A stretch of 36,536 bases of DNA from NCBI GenBank assembly GCA_013373105.1, contig JABXIJ010000066.1, positions 1 to 36,536 of the forward strand, read 5' to 3'. A model generated the notes under the pieces. That model had not been told where the DNA came from. It searched no databases and saw only the letters and a program-made list of their open reading frames with translations. The position numbers and the translations under genes are program-made. Origin of the DNA: Flavobacteriaceae bacterium (GTDB taxonomy: Bacteria; Bacteroidota; Bacteroidia; Flavobacteriales; Flavobacteriaceae). Shown here in pieces: positions 14,858 through 23,465 of the stretch; the first letter of the stretch is position 1; every line of letters begins with the position of its first letter.

Positions 14858-15917
14858 AAATACCACCTGTTAAACTAAGTACTTCTAAATCTGGATAAAC
14901 AGCCTTCATTTTTTCAGTAGCCTTGTAACTGTTTAATCCTTTTTGACAAACCATTACATAGGTTTTAGATTTATCGATTTTTATTTTACTAACCTCAAAT
15001 TCAGAAATAGGAATAGTTTGATTGACTTTAAATGGTACATTTAAATTTGGCAAAACAGCTATTATTTCTAGACTTTCATCACCTTGCTTAATTTTTAATT
15101 CTTCTGGAGAAATTTGCCAATCTGGATTTTGTGAAGTACAAGCCAAATCAAAATACGATTGAACTTTAAAAATTTTGGCAATCTTATCTTTGGTAAACAC
15201 ACTGTTTAATTTCATTTTCAATTGCGTGTTTTCTAAAGAATTGTAGATTAATAATTCGTTTGATAGTGGTTTTCCAACACCTGTTATTAATTTTAAAACT
15301 TCATTTACTTGTGTTGTTGCTATTAATCCTACTATGGCATTTAAGGTTCCTGCTTCTTCACAGTTTGGTATATCTGTTACCATTTCTGGAAAAGCATCTC
15401 TTAAGTTGGCTGTAAAAAAATTATCTTTTTGTTTAATATTAAAACTAGATACGTAACCATCAAACTTATACAAAGAGCCATAAACCAAAGGTTTTTCAAT
15501 TAATACACAAGCGTCGTTTATTAAATATTTTGTAGGTAAAGAATCTGTACCATCTACTACAATATCAGCATCTTTTATTTCCGATAAAACATTCTCTTTT
15601 GTTAATGCTTTATTGGTAAAACTAACTTTTGTAAATGGTGCTCTTTGTTCAATAAAATTTGCTAAAACTTCAGATTTAGGTTTACCAACATCAGCCAAAC
15701 TATAAAAAACTTGTCTGTGTAAATTGGTAATATCTACAGTATCAAAATCTATTAAATGGATTTTACCAACACCACTTGTTGCCAAATACACTGCTACAGG
15801 GCTTCCTAAACCTCCACAACCAACAATAACAACAGAAGAATTTTGAAGTTTTTGTTGACCTTCTTCTCCAATTTCTGATAGTGTTATTTGTCGCTTAAAA
15901 AGTTGATTGTTATTCAT
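14847..15917 (-). CDS. moeB: MoeB/ThiF-type adenylyltransferase fused to a rhodanese domain
   Basis: The enzyme adenylates the C-terminal glycine of a sulfur-carrier protein such as MoaD, the step before sulfur loading in molybdopterin synthesis. The 356-residue protein has a ThiF/E1 domain at about residues 8-245: nucleotide loop VGCGGLGSPVA, IDFDTVDITNLHRQ, VDGTDSLPTKYLIND and PNCEEAGTLNAIVG with the conserved Cys. The CxxC zinc pairs of E. coli MoeB are not visible. A C-terminal rhodanese domain (about 265-356) carries VCQKGLNS with candidate persulfide Cys324. It is the last gene of the cofactor operon and overlaps mobA by 8 bases. A role with ThiS cannot be excluded, but the neighbours favour molybdenum cofactor. 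Confidence 0.9.
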   Translation of the reverse strand: MNNNQLFKRQITLSEIGEEGQQKLQNSSVVIVGCGGLGSPVAVYLATSGVGKIHLIDFDTVDITNLHRQVFYSLADVGKPKSEVLANFIEQRAPFTKVSFTNKALTKENVLSEIKDADIVVDGTDSLPTKYLINDACVLIEKPLVYGSLYKFDGYVSSFNIKQKDNFFTANLRDAFPEMVTDIPNCEEAGTLNAIVGLIATTQVNEVLKLITGVGKPLSNELLIYNSLENTQLKMKLNSVFTKDKIAKIFKVQSYFDLACTSQNPDWQISPEELKIKQGDESLEIIAVLPNLNVPFKVNQTIPISEFEVSKIKIDKSKTYVMVCQKGLNSYKATEKMKAVYPDLEVLSLTGGISNY

Positions 15918-17016
15918 TTGTAATTTCAGCTTTTACAGCCTCAAATTCTTCTGGAGTGTTAACATTTCTAATAAATTCATCGTCAACTTCAACAATTTCA
16001 ACATCAGAATTAATGAGCATTTTACGAGGACAAGAATAGCCTTGTGCTAAATATTGCAATAAAATAGGATAAGCTTTTGGTTCGTAAATGGTAATTAATG
16101 GCTCTACAAAAGGTTTGTTTTTTCCTTTTATTGCAGTAGCTACTTTACTTATATTTCTCTTTTTCAGCAATAGCTTTACAAGTTTATCATTTACAAAAGG
16201 TACATCTGTTGCCAATACAAACCAAGCTGAATTTGGATCTTCTTGAAATGCAGAACAAATTCCACCAAAAGGACCAAGATTTAGAAATTTATCTGAAATT
16301 TCAGTTTCATTTTTAGCCTGTTGAACAGAATAAAAAGTTGGTAATTTATTGTACTCTAACAATTCTTTTGCAAACACTTTTTGTGGCTTCCCAAAATAAT
16401 TCAAGTTGGTTTTATCTTTACCCATTCTTGTACTTTTACCACCTGCTAAAACCAAGCCCTTTAATGGAGCTATTTTATCTTGAATTAGTCTATTAACATG
16501 ATTTGCAATAGCATCAACTTCGTTAATATTGTAAGTAGTAATTTCTTTTATTTTTGGATATTTTTCAACTAAAAAATCAAAAAAATTAGTTTCTGGATTT
16601 AATTTTACAACAAACTGAATGTTGTGTAACTGATCTAAACGTTTTAATACAGAAGCTTCTTTGGCTTCATCTAATATTAAAATTTGTTTTGATCCTTGAT
16701 AATGGTTCCCATTTATAAATACAAAATCAAAATGTGCAAAATCCAAACGTTGTTGATAACTATTAACATGACCTGAAGTAACTATTTGAACATTACCTTC
16801 ATGATGAAAAGTAAACTCAGACAACTTATTTGGTGTTACTTCTTTTGCATGAGAGGCATCAAAATATGCTAATTTATAAGAAGTTAATTTTTCTGAAACT
16901 TGATGAACCAAATCACTTATAATATTACATTTTGCTCCTAAAATAGCAACTTCATTTGGTGCATAATTATCGTTATTTCTTCTAACTAAATTGGTATGTT
17001 TTTGATGTTTTTTCAT
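15910..17016 (-). CDS. mobA: Molybdenum cofactor guanylyltransferase MobA with extra N-terminal domain
   Basis: MobA attaches GMP to molybdopterin. The C-terminal half (about residues 184-365) is a complete MobA-type nucleotidyltransferase: GLVLAGGKSTRMGKDK at 188-202, LGPFGGICSAF, FVLATDVPFV and RNVNTPEEF near the end. The N-terminal 180 residues are an added domain, shaped like the P-loop protein MobB (EVAILGAKCNIISDLVHQV, KLAYFDASH, FDFVFINGNH), but the Walker A GxxxxGK(T/S) is missing at the expected place. It therefore looks like a degenerate MobB-like domain without ATP/GTP binding. The gene follows the unknown membrane protein gene without any gap and overlaps moeB by 8 bases. Confidence 0.88.
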   Translation of the reverse strand: MKKHQKHTNLVRRNNDNYAPNEVAILGAKCNIISDLVHQVSEKLTSYKLAYFDASHAKEVTPNKLSEFTFHHEGNVQIVTSGHVNSYQQRLDFAHFDFVFINGNHYQGSKQILILDEAKEASVLKRLDQLHNIQFVVKLNPETNFFDFLVEKYPKIKEITTYNINEVDAIANHVNRLIQDKIAPLKGLVLAGGKSTRMGKDKTNLNYFGKPQKVFAKELLEYNKLPTFYSVQQAKNETEISDKFLNLGPFGGICSAFQEDPNSAWFVLATDVPFVNDKLVKLLLKKRNISKVATAIKGKNKPFVEPLITIYEPKAYPILLQYLAQGYSCPRKMLINSDVEIVEVDDEFIRNVNTPEEFEAVKAEITNE

Positions 17017-17568
17017 TTAATAACCGATTTTTTTAACATCACTTGTTTTAAACCAACTTTTATTTAAACTGTTGTAAACATAAAACTTGATGCTGTTTGA
17101 GTTAAATAGATTTGTGCTAGAAATAAAAGCTAATGTATATTTTTGTTCATCTTCATTTATGCTATAAATAAAAGTGTAATCTGACTCAGATTTTCTTACC
17201 AATGATAAATTATTGGGTAGTTCTTTATTTTGAATACGATAATCTTCTATCTTTTTTATCATGAGTTTTGCCTCTTTGTACATTTGATCGCTATGATTTC
17301 TATAAGCTATAAACTGAGTAGAAAAAACAGTAATGAAAATTAGTAGTGCTGATATGAAAAAAGTGCCTACCAACCTTAATAAAGAATTATAAAAGCCAAG
17401 TGTTTTTCTTTCATTTAAAAATTTAGCACCAATAAAACTTAAAATTGTAGGAACTATAACAATAAAAAGCACTATTAAAAGCCAGCTATAGTCTGTTAGA
17501 TAAGGCCCTACTTTAAGACCGTAAAGCAAGCCTGCTAATACAGAAAGTGCTAATATAATTTTTTTCAT
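17017..17568 (-). CDS. Unknown membrane protein in the molybdenum cofactor operon
   Basis: I do not recognise this 183-residue protein. It has three hydrophobic helices in the first half, about residues 3-22, 29-50 and 66-90, with a short basic loop FLNERKTLGFYNSLLR between the second and third. The second half is a soluble domain of about 90 residues (YKEAKLMIKKIEDYRIQNKELPNNL, then DYTFIYSINEDEQKYTLAFISS and a final KSWFKTSDVKK), rather like the head of a pilin-type or small periplasmic domain. It shares one base with the moaC stop (TAATG) and abuts mobA, so it is made with the cofactor enzymes. No function is proposed. Confidence 0.8.
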   Translation of the reverse strand: MKKIILALSVLAGLLYGLKVGPYLTDYSWLLIVLFIVIVPTILSFIGAKFLNERKTLGFYNSLLRLVGTFFISALLIFITVFSTQFIAYRNHSDQMYKEAKLMIKKIEDYRIQNKELPNNLSLVRKSESDYTFIYSINEDEQKYTLAFISSTNLFNSNSIKFYVYNSLNKSWFKTSDVKKIGY

Positions 17569-18050
17569 TATTTAGATTTCACCTTGATGTCAGATTTTCC
17601 GCCAGTTTTTTCAACTAATTTCACTTCTCTTATACTCATGTTTTGAGTAATACTTTTACACATGTCATAAATTGTTAAACAGGTAATATTAGCACCTGTT
17701 AACGCTTCCATTTCTACACCAGTTTTACCTTCAATAGTAACCGAACAAAATACCTCTACATGCTCTTTATCTATAATATCAATAGTAATATCTACACCAT
17801 TAATCAATAAAGGATGGCACATAGGTATAAGTTCAGAAGTCTTTTTAACTCCTTGAATTCCTGCTATTATTGCTGTTTGAAAAACAGGACCTTTTTTAGT
17901 TTGTAAATCATCATTTTCTAATTTAGTAATGATTTCATTTCCTAAAAACATAGTTGCTTTAGCTATAGCTGTTCTTTTGGTAATTTTCTTATCTGAAACG
18001 TTAACCATTTTAGGGTTTCCTTTTGTATTGATGTGGGAAAAATCACTCAT
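17568..18050 (-). CDS. moaC: Cyclic pyranopterin monophosphate synthase MoaC
   Basis: MoaC turns the MoaA product into cyclic pyranopterin monophosphate, the first stable intermediate of molybdenum cofactor synthesis. The 160-residue protein has the family's length and motifs: an N-terminal MVNVSDKKITKRTAIA, KKTSELIPMCHPL, the active-site stretch GKTGVEMEALTGANITCLTIYDMCKS, and C-terminal VKLVEKTGGKSDI. Both junctions are TAATG one-base overlaps, with moeA upstream and the unknown membrane protein downstream. Confidence 0.97.
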   Translation of the reverse strand: MSDFSHINTKGNPKMVNVSDKKITKRTAIAKATMFLGNEIITKLENDDLQTKKGPVFQTAIIAGIQGVKKTSELIPMCHPLLINGVDITIDIIDKEHVEVFCSVTIEGKTGVEMEALTGANITCLTIYDMCKSITQNMSIREVKLVEKTGGKSDIKVKSK

Positions 18051-19240
18051 TATCTATATCTAAAAATTGGAAAATTATATCCTTGTTTAAAAACTGTATC
18101 TGTAGTTTTTGGTAACTGAATAAAAGCATCTGCTTGAACCAAACTAGCTAAATCTCCTGAACCATTTGCTTTGACTGGTGTAGCTAAAACATGTCCAAAT
18201 TTATCACTTAATTTTACTTGTAGAAAATAAGCTAAGTTAGGTTTAAAAACAACATCTTCAGTTAAAATTGCAGTTTCTTGTAAAATCTCAACTTGATTAC
18301 TCTTATAAAACCATGCATAAAAATACAGCAAACAATTAACAAAAGTAGATACAGGATTACCTGGAAAAGCGAATACTTTACAATAGTCAGTTTCTCCAAA
18401 CCAAAAAGGCTTTCCAGGTCTTTGAGCTATTCTATGAAATAATTTTTTAACTCCTAATTCATTAAAAACTTCTGGTAAATAATCGAATTTACCTTTGCTA
18501 ACAGCACCACTACATAACAACACATCAAAATCTTGTAAATATTGTTTTACCTTTTGTTTTAGTGTAGATTTATCATCTGTAATATGTGCAATTTCTGCAG
18601 GTATCTTTATTCGTTCTAATAAAGAAACTAAAGTAAATACATTACTTTTTCTAATTTGATGAGCTAATGGTTGTTGCTCAACATTTACTAATTCATCACC
18701 AGTTGTAAGAATCATAACTTTTGGTTGTTTTGCAACCTTAACTGTTACTTTACCAACAGTTGCCAAAACACCAATTTCTGCAACAGAAATTATTGTATTT
18801 TCTGGAATTAAAACTACGCCTTCTTTTTTATCTGATCCTTGCTGATGAATATTTTGAGATTCGTTAATGTCTTCTATTAAAATATTTGCAACGCCATTTT
18901 CTATTTTAAGATCTTCATAACGTATTACAGTATTAGTGTTTTTTGGTAAGACAGCACCTGTCATAACTTCAAAACAGTTTTCTGTGTTTTGTAACGTTTC
19001 TTGTGGGCTACCTGCAGGTTGAACTCCTTCTACTGTATATGCTGTTTGCCCTTTTTTAAAAGATTTGAAATCTATAGCAATACCATCCATAGCAACTCTA
19101 TTGAATGGTGGAAAATCTCTATCTGCAACAATATTTTCTCTTAAAACTCTTCCAACAGAATTAAGAAACGGAATTTCTTCAACTCCAAAATCTTGAGTTG
19201 AATTTAAAATAAGTTCTAAAGCTTGTTCAGATGAAATCAT
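18050..19240 (-). CDS. moeA: Molybdopterin molybdenumtransferase MoeA
   Basis: MoeA inserts molybdate into adenylylated molybdopterin. The 396-residue protein shows the expected domains: FPPFNRVAMDGIAI near residue 42, an insertion domain with VMTGAVLPKNTNTVIRYED, then the MoCF-binding domain with ILTTGDELV, LLCSGAVSKGKFDYLPEVF, RIAQRPGKPFWFG and FAFPGNPVSTFVN. A C-terminal beta domain closes the protein. It is linked to moaA and moaC by TAATG one-base overlaps. Confidence 0.97.
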   Translation of the reverse strand: MISSEQALELILNSTQDFGVEEIPFLNSVGRVLRENIVADRDFPPFNRVAMDGIAIDFKSFKKGQTAYTVEGVQPAGSPQETLQNTENCFEVMTGAVLPKNTNTVIRYEDLKIENGVANILIEDINESQNIHQQGSDKKEGVVLIPENTIISVAEIGVLATVGKVTVKVAKQPKVMILTTGDELVNVEQQPLAHQIRKSNVFTLVSLLERIKIPAEIAHITDDKSTLKQKVKQYLQDFDVLLCSGAVSKGKFDYLPEVFNELGVKKLFHRIAQRPGKPFWFGETDYCKVFAFPGNPVSTFVNCLLYFYAWFYKSNQVEILQETAILTEDVVFKPNLAYFLQVKLSDKFGHVLATPVKANGSGDLASLVQADAFIQLPKTTDTVFKQGYNFPIFRYR

Positions 19241-20232
19241 TACCCTCCAATTGTACTCATACTTTCAGAAACACTGCCTTTTGTTCTGTTAGCTTCTGCT
19301 ATAAAACCATTTTTTGGTTTCTCTTTTACTAGGCTTAAAAACAATTCCTTTAAGTCATCATTACTAGCACCATTTCTAATGAAATCTCTAAGGTTGAAAA
19401 CCCCATCGTCAAACAAACAGTTTTTAAAAGTACCTGTACTTGTTATACGAATTCTGTTACAGTCGTTACAAATAGTTCTAGTAAAAGCAGGAATAATTCC
19501 TATTGATCCTTTATGACCTTCAATAGAATAATTTCTTGAAGTTGATGATTTTTCTGAAGGCATTTCTTGAATATTAAACTCTGTTTTAATTTCATTTAAA
19601 ATCTTATTAAACGTCCAATTTTCCTCCATTTCACGTTGCCCTTTTCCGTTGAAAGGCATTTCTTCAATAAAACGTATTGCTAGTTTTTTATCTCTTGTAA
19701 GTCTAACAAAATCAACAATTTCATCAGTATTTATTCCGGACTGAATTACTACATTTAACTTTAAATTTAAGGTGCTTTCTTCTAGTAATTCTAGCGTTTT
19801 ATAAACTTCAGCAAACACATCTCTTCTTGTAATTTCTGCAAACTTTTTAGGTTGTAAACTATCTATACTTAAGTTTATGTTTTTTACTTTTTCTAACTTT
19901 TCTAAAGCTTCAATGTGGTTGGTAATTAAAGCTCCATTTGTAGTTATGTTTATGGTTTCTAGCAAATCGTTATAGGATAACATTTCTAAAAAACCAATAA
20001 AGTCTTTTCGAACAAAGGGCTCACCACCAGTTAAGCGAACTTTATTTACACCTAGTTCTGTTAAGACTCGTATTAAACGATACATTTCTTTAAAAGTAAG
20101 TAGTTCTTTTCTTGGAACAATATCAATTCCATGTGCAGGCATACAGTATTTACAACGCAAATTACATCTGTCTGTAACAGCTAATCGTACATACTGAATT
20201 TGTCTACCAAAACTATCTACTAAAGTATTCAC
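19240..20232 (-). CDS. moaA: GTP 3',8-cyclase MoaA (radical SAM)
   Basis: MoaA cyclises GTP with S-adenosylmethionine as the first step of molybdenum cofactor synthesis. The 330-residue protein carries the radical SAM cluster CNLRCKYC (Cys23, 27, 30), the second cluster ICNDCNRIRITSTGTFKNC near residues 258-275, LTGGEPFVRKD and the C-terminal Gly-Gly tail needed by MoaA. Its stop shares one base with the moeA start, and its own start shares one base with the upstream permease-half stop. Confidence 0.98.
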   Translation of the reverse strand: MNTLVDSFGRQIQYVRLAVTDRCNLRCKYCMPAHGIDIVPRKELLTFKEMYRLIRVLTELGVNKVRLTGGEPFVRKDFIGFLEMLSYNDLLETINITTNGALITNHIEALEKLEKVKNINLSIDSLQPKKFAEITRRDVFAEVYKTLELLEESTLNLKLNVVIQSGINTDEIVDFVRLTRDKKLAIRFIEEMPFNGKGQREMEENWTFNKILNEIKTEFNIQEMPSEKSSTSRNYSIEGHKGSIGIIPAFTRTICNDCNRIRITSTGTFKNCLFDDGVFNLRDFIRNGASNDDLKELFLSLVKEKPKNGFIAEANRTKGSVSESMSTIGG

Positions 20233-20645
20233 TAATTGGGTAATTTTTTACTTAAAATTCCATACAATAATGCACCTAATAATGCACCAATAAGAATTAC
20301 AATTGCTGGTAAAGTTTCGAAGCCAAGAATTACAAAAACTGGAGCTGCACAAGCACCAGACAATCCCCATCCTAATCCAAAAATTGAGCCTCCTAACAAC
20401 GTTCTTATATAACCTTTGTTTTTCTCTTTGGGTACAATTTTATTCCCATCAATATCTTTTATTTTTCCACTCTTAAATAACAGCATTAATAGTGCAGATA
20501 TTACAACTGCGCTACCAATAATGCCAAACATATGAAAGGATTCAAACCTAAACATTTCTATATATCTGTACCAAGAAATTACTTGAGCCTTACTTAATAT
20601 GATGGCAAAAAATATTCCTAAAAATAAAAATCTTAACTTTTTCAT
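20232..20645 (-). CDS. YeeE/YedE-family sulfur transport half-protein, C-terminal-type
   Basis: A 137-residue membrane protein with four helices and the motif GWGLSGACAAPVF, which carries the conserved Cys of YeeE/YedE (TsuA-like) thiosulfate or sulfur-compound transporters. Full TsuA proteins have about 350 residues; here two short proteins, this one and the next, seem to share the job as halves. A basic cytoplasmic stretch (KDIDGNKIVPKEKNKG) is present after the third helix. It is followed by moaA in a TAATG junction, and preceded by its partner with 3 bases between. Delivery of sulfur to the cofactor pathway is an inference from location. Confidence 0.82.
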   Translation of the reverse strand: MKKLRFLFLGIFFAIILSKAQVISWYRYIEMFRFESFHMFGIIGSAVVISALLMLLFKSGKIKDIDGNKIVPKEKNKGYIRTLLGGSIFGLGWGLSGACAAPVFVILGFETLPAIVILIGALLGALLYGILSKKLPN

Positions 20646-20648
20646 AGT

Positions 20649-21206
20649 TTAAAATAACAAAGGAATTAATAACCAAACTGATATAATACCACCAATAAAA
20701 AAGCCAATTGTTGCTAATAAAGATGGTAATTGTAAACTACTTAAACCAGTTATTGAGTGGCCAGATGTACAACCTCCTGCATAACGTGTTCCAAAACCAA
20801 CACAAAATCCAGAAACTAATAAAATTAAAAATCCTTTTAAAGAGAATAAAGCTTCTTTACTAAATATTTCTGTTGGAAAATATTGATTACCAATATTCGT
20901 AAAACCCATTTCTGTTAACTCTTTTACAGTGTTCGAATTTAAATCCATTGTTTTATCTGGAGTTAAAAAATTGGCAGATAAAAAACCTCCAATAATTAAT
21001 CCGACAACAAAAAGAATTGCATAATCTCTTTCTTTCCAATCTTTCTTAAAGTAGTCAGAAATTTTTCCTGCACCAGCGATAGAACATATGGTTTCAAAAT
21101 TAGTTGAAGCACCAAAATTCTTCCCAAAATAAAAGTACAGAAATAATACTAAAGCAATTAAAGGCCCACCAACATACCATGGCCAAGGTTGAAGTATAAA
21201 ATCCAT
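20649..21206 (-). CDS. YeeE/YedE-family sulfur transport half-protein, N-terminal-type
   Basis: A 185-residue membrane protein with about five helices. The motif RYAGGCTSGHSITGLSSLQLPSL carries the conserved Cys of the YeeE/YedE family; a second Cys lies in NFETICSIAGAG. It is the larger partner of the 137-residue protein 3 bases downstream. The gene starts 1 base after the waaA stop, so it belongs to the same transcript as waaA and the molybdenum cofactor genes. It probably forms a permease for thiosulfate or a related sulfur species with its neighbour; the substrate is not shown by the sequence. Confidence 0.83.
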   Translation of the reverse strand: MDFILQPWPWYVGGPLIALVLFLYFYFGKNFGASTNFETICSIAGAGKISDYFKKDWKERDYAILFVVGLIIGGFLSANFLTPDKTMDLNSNTVKELTEMGFTNIGNQYFPTEIFSKEALFSLKGFLILLVSGFCVGFGTRYAGGCTSGHSITGLSSLQLPSLLATIGFFIGGIISVWLLIPLLF

Positions 21207-21207
21207 T

Positions 21208-22440
21208 TTATAATTTCGTTTTTAAGTAATTTATAATTTTTTTGGAAGCACCAATATTTTGTTTAATATAATTTTTATTGATTTTTCCTGTTTTTTCTCT
21301 ATAACTAACATCGTTTCTTAGTTTCACAAAAATACTTGAAAATTCCTTCTGATTCGCTATAGAAATACATCCTTTTAACCTAACTAGTTCTATAGCTTCG
21401 TTAAATTTTTCAAATTGATTACCAATAACTATTGGTATACCAAATGTGGCTGGCTCTAAAATATTGTGCAAACCTGTTTTTAAACCACCTCCTACATAAG
21501 CCACGTTTGCAGCTGCATATATTTTTGTTAAAATTCCTATTGTGTCAATAATAAAAACTTGATAATCAGCTAAATTTTTATCATTTCTTTCAGAATAAAG
21601 CACAGTTTTTTTTGTGATTGATGCTTTTAATTTTTGAATTGCATCCTCTTTTATATTGTGTGGAGCAATTATAAATTTCTCGTCATATTTTGACTCTTTA
21701 TTAATGTAATTTACTAACAATAGTTCATCTTCTGGCCAAGTACTTCCTGCTACCACAGTATATTTATTATTCTTAAAATTTTCTATAAAATCTAGATGAT
21801 TATTTTGTGTTAATATTTTAGAAACTCTATCAAAACGTGTATCACCTGCAACTGTAACATTTTTAAAGTTTATTGAATTTAATAAATCTTTAGTTTGTTG
21901 ATTTTGCACAAAAAAGTAATGGAAAGTCAATAAAGCTTCACGCATAAAACCTCCATACCATTTAAAGAATATTTGATTTGGTCTTAAAATTCCAGAAATT
22001 AAAATGGTTGTAATTTGTTTTTGTTTTAGTTCGAATAATAAGTTTGGCCAGAACTCGTATTTCACAAAAATTGCCAACTTTGGATTTACCACTTCAACAA
22101 ATCTTTTCGAATTCGATTTAGAATCTAATGGTAAATAACAAACAACATCCGCTAAAGAATAGTTTTTGCGTATTTCGTAGCCAGATGGCGAAAAAAATGT
22201 TACTAAAATCTTATAATTAGAATATTGCTCTTTTAGTTCTTCAATTATGGGTCTTGCTTGTTCAAATTCACCTAGAGAAGCTACATGAAACCAAATTGTG
22301 TTTTTATATCTTAGAGATTCTAATTTACCAAATGTTTCTTTCCTGCCTTCAACAAAAAGTGAAAGTTTTTTATTAAATAAAGCCAATACAGATATAATTA
22401 TCTGAGCTTTAAAAACAAGTAAATTATAGAGAGTTTTCAC
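21208..22440 (-). CDS. waaA: 3-deoxy-D-manno-octulosonic acid transferase (Kdo transferase)
   Basis: The enzyme adds Kdo to lipid A at the inner face of the inner membrane. The 410-residue protein has an N-terminal membrane anchor, then the GT-B fold motifs WFHVASLGEFEQARPII, ILVTFFSPSGYE, KYEFWPNLL, VVAGSTWPEDE, APHNIKE and the donor-binding YVGGGLKTGLHNILEPATFGIPIVIG. The start is GTG at 22440 (MKTLYNLL); a stop codon lies directly upstream in frame, so no earlier start is possible. It is the first gene of the long minus-strand run leading into the sulfur-permease and molybdenum cofactor genes. A weak -7-like TATTTTG stands about 20 bases upstream. Confidence 0.94.
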   Translation of the reverse strand: MKTLYNLLVFKAQIIISVLALFNKKLSLFVEGRKETFGKLESLRYKNTIWFHVASLGEFEQARPIIEELKEQYSNYKILVTFFSPSGYEIRKNYSLADVVCYLPLDSKSNSKRFVEVVNPKLAIFVKYEFWPNLLFELKQKQITTILISGILRPNQIFFKWYGGFMREALLTFHYFFVQNQQTKDLLNSINFKNVTVAGDTRFDRVSKILTQNNHLDFIENFKNNKYTVVAGSTWPEDELLLVNYINKESKYDEKFIIAPHNIKEDAIQKLKASITKKTVLYSERNDKNLADYQVFIIDTIGILTKIYAAANVAYVGGGLKTGLHNILEPATFGIPIVIGNQFEKFNEAIELVRLKGCISIANQKEFSSIFVKLRNDVSYREKTGKINKNYIKQNIGASKKIINYLKTKL

Positions 22441-22570
22441 TCAAGTAAATGTACAAAATAGAAGTGTCTTAACTGAATTTAAAGTTATGAAAAGTAAAGA
22501 TTAAGAATCTGCTTGACCTAAATTTTTATTTGTACATAAATGAACGTAGGAAAAAGAAAGAATTTTAAAC

Positions 22571-22605
22571 AAAAAAAATCGCTTACAATGTAATGCAAGC
22601 GATTT
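22571..22605 (-). terminator. Terminator of rplU-rpmA
   Basis: AAATCGCTT (22576-22584) pairs with AAGCGATTT (22597-22605) around a 12-base loop. On the minus strand the stem is followed by a T8 run (22578-22571). It lies 23 bases past the rpmA stop. The remaining gene-free bases, 22441-22570, show no further structure apart from the weak waaA promoter. Confidence 0.9.
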
Positions 22606-22627
22606 ATTATATGATTTTTAGCTATTC

Positions 22628-22888
22628 TTAAGCTTCAAATGGTGTTATAGAAACGTAAGACTTATTATCTTTTCTCTTTCTAAATTCTACAATTCCATCT
22701 ACTTTAGCATGTAAAGTATGATCTTTACCCATGTAAACATTTTCACCTGGATAATGTGCAGTACCTCTTTGACGAACAATTATGTTTCCTGCAATTGCAG
22801 CTTGTCCTCCAAATATTTTAACACCTAATCGTTTCGATTCTGATTCTCTACCGTTTTTTGAACTACCTACTCCTTTTTTATGTGCCAT
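22628..22888 (-). CDS. rpmA: Large ribosomal subunit protein bL27
   Basis: The 86-residue L27 protein reaches toward the peptidyl-transferase centre with its N-terminus. The start [24 protein letters not shown] and the later [20 protein letters not shown] are typical, with no N-terminal cleavage extension of the Firmicutes type. It lies 22 bases after rplU in the standard L21-L27 pair and is followed by a terminator. Confidence 0.98.
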   Translation of the reverse strand: MAHKKGVGSSKNGRESESKRLGVKIFGGQAAIAGNIIVRQRGTAHYPGENVYMGKDHTLHAKVDGIVEFRKRKDNKSYVSITPFEA

Positions 22889-22910
22889 GATATATTGTTT
22901 TTAAATGGAA

Positions 22911-23420
22911 TTATTTAGTTAAAGCTTCTATTAATTCTGCTTTCTTTAATGAAGAGTATCCTGAAATACCAGCATCTTTAGCGGCAGCTTTTAATTCTGC
23001 AACAGTCATAGACTTATAATCTGTTGTAGCAGCTTCTTCTTTTACTTCAGCTTTTGGTGCAGCTTCTTTTTTAGGTGCTGCAGCTTTACTAGCTGATTTT
23101 TTACCTCCAGATAAAGCGATTGATTCAATTTGAATTTCACTTAAATACTGTCTGTGTCCGTTTTTCTTTTTGTATCCTTTTCTTCTTTTCTTTTTGAAAA
23201 CGATAACTTTATCACCTTTTAAGTGACTTAAAATCTGAGCTGTTACTGAAGCTCCTTCTATAGCTGGGGCGCCAATTGTTACTTTACCATTATCATCAGC
23301 TAAAAGAACGTTATCAAAAGTAATTTTTGAACCTTCTTCACCTTGTAAACGGTTTACGTAAACTTTTTGGTCTTTTGCTACTTTAAACTGCTGCCCTGCT
23401 ATCTCTACGATTGCGTACAT
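22911..23420 (-). CDS. rplU: Large ribosomal subunit protein bL21 with C-terminal extension
   Basis: Residues 1-103 are a complete L21 (MYAIVEIAGQQFKV, VTIGAPAIEGASV, KKKRRKGYKKKNGHRQ). Ordinary L21 ends here, but this protein continues to 169 residues. Residues 104-135 are a Lys/Ala/Glu-rich linker, and 138-169 form a compact helix-turn-helix-like module (MTVAELKAAAKDAGISGYSS, then LKKAELIEALTK) that resembles SAP or Rho N-terminal nucleic-acid-binding motifs. Such fusions occur in Flavobacteriia. The start was set at 23420, the normal L21 beginning, because upstream in-frame codons run through the promoter at 23466-23485. Confidence 0.95.
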   Translation of the reverse strand: MYAIVEIAGQQFKVAKDQKVYVNRLQGEEGSKITFDNVLLADDNGKVTIGAPAIEGASVTAQILSHLKGDKVIVFKKKRRKGYKKKNGHRQYLSEIQIESIALSGGKKSASKAAAPKKEAAPKAEVKEEAATTDYKSMTVAELKAAAKDAGISGYSSLKKAELIEALTK

Positions 23421-23465
23421 ACTAATTTGTTTTGCGTATTTATACTTGAACTTACATTTTTTTAT

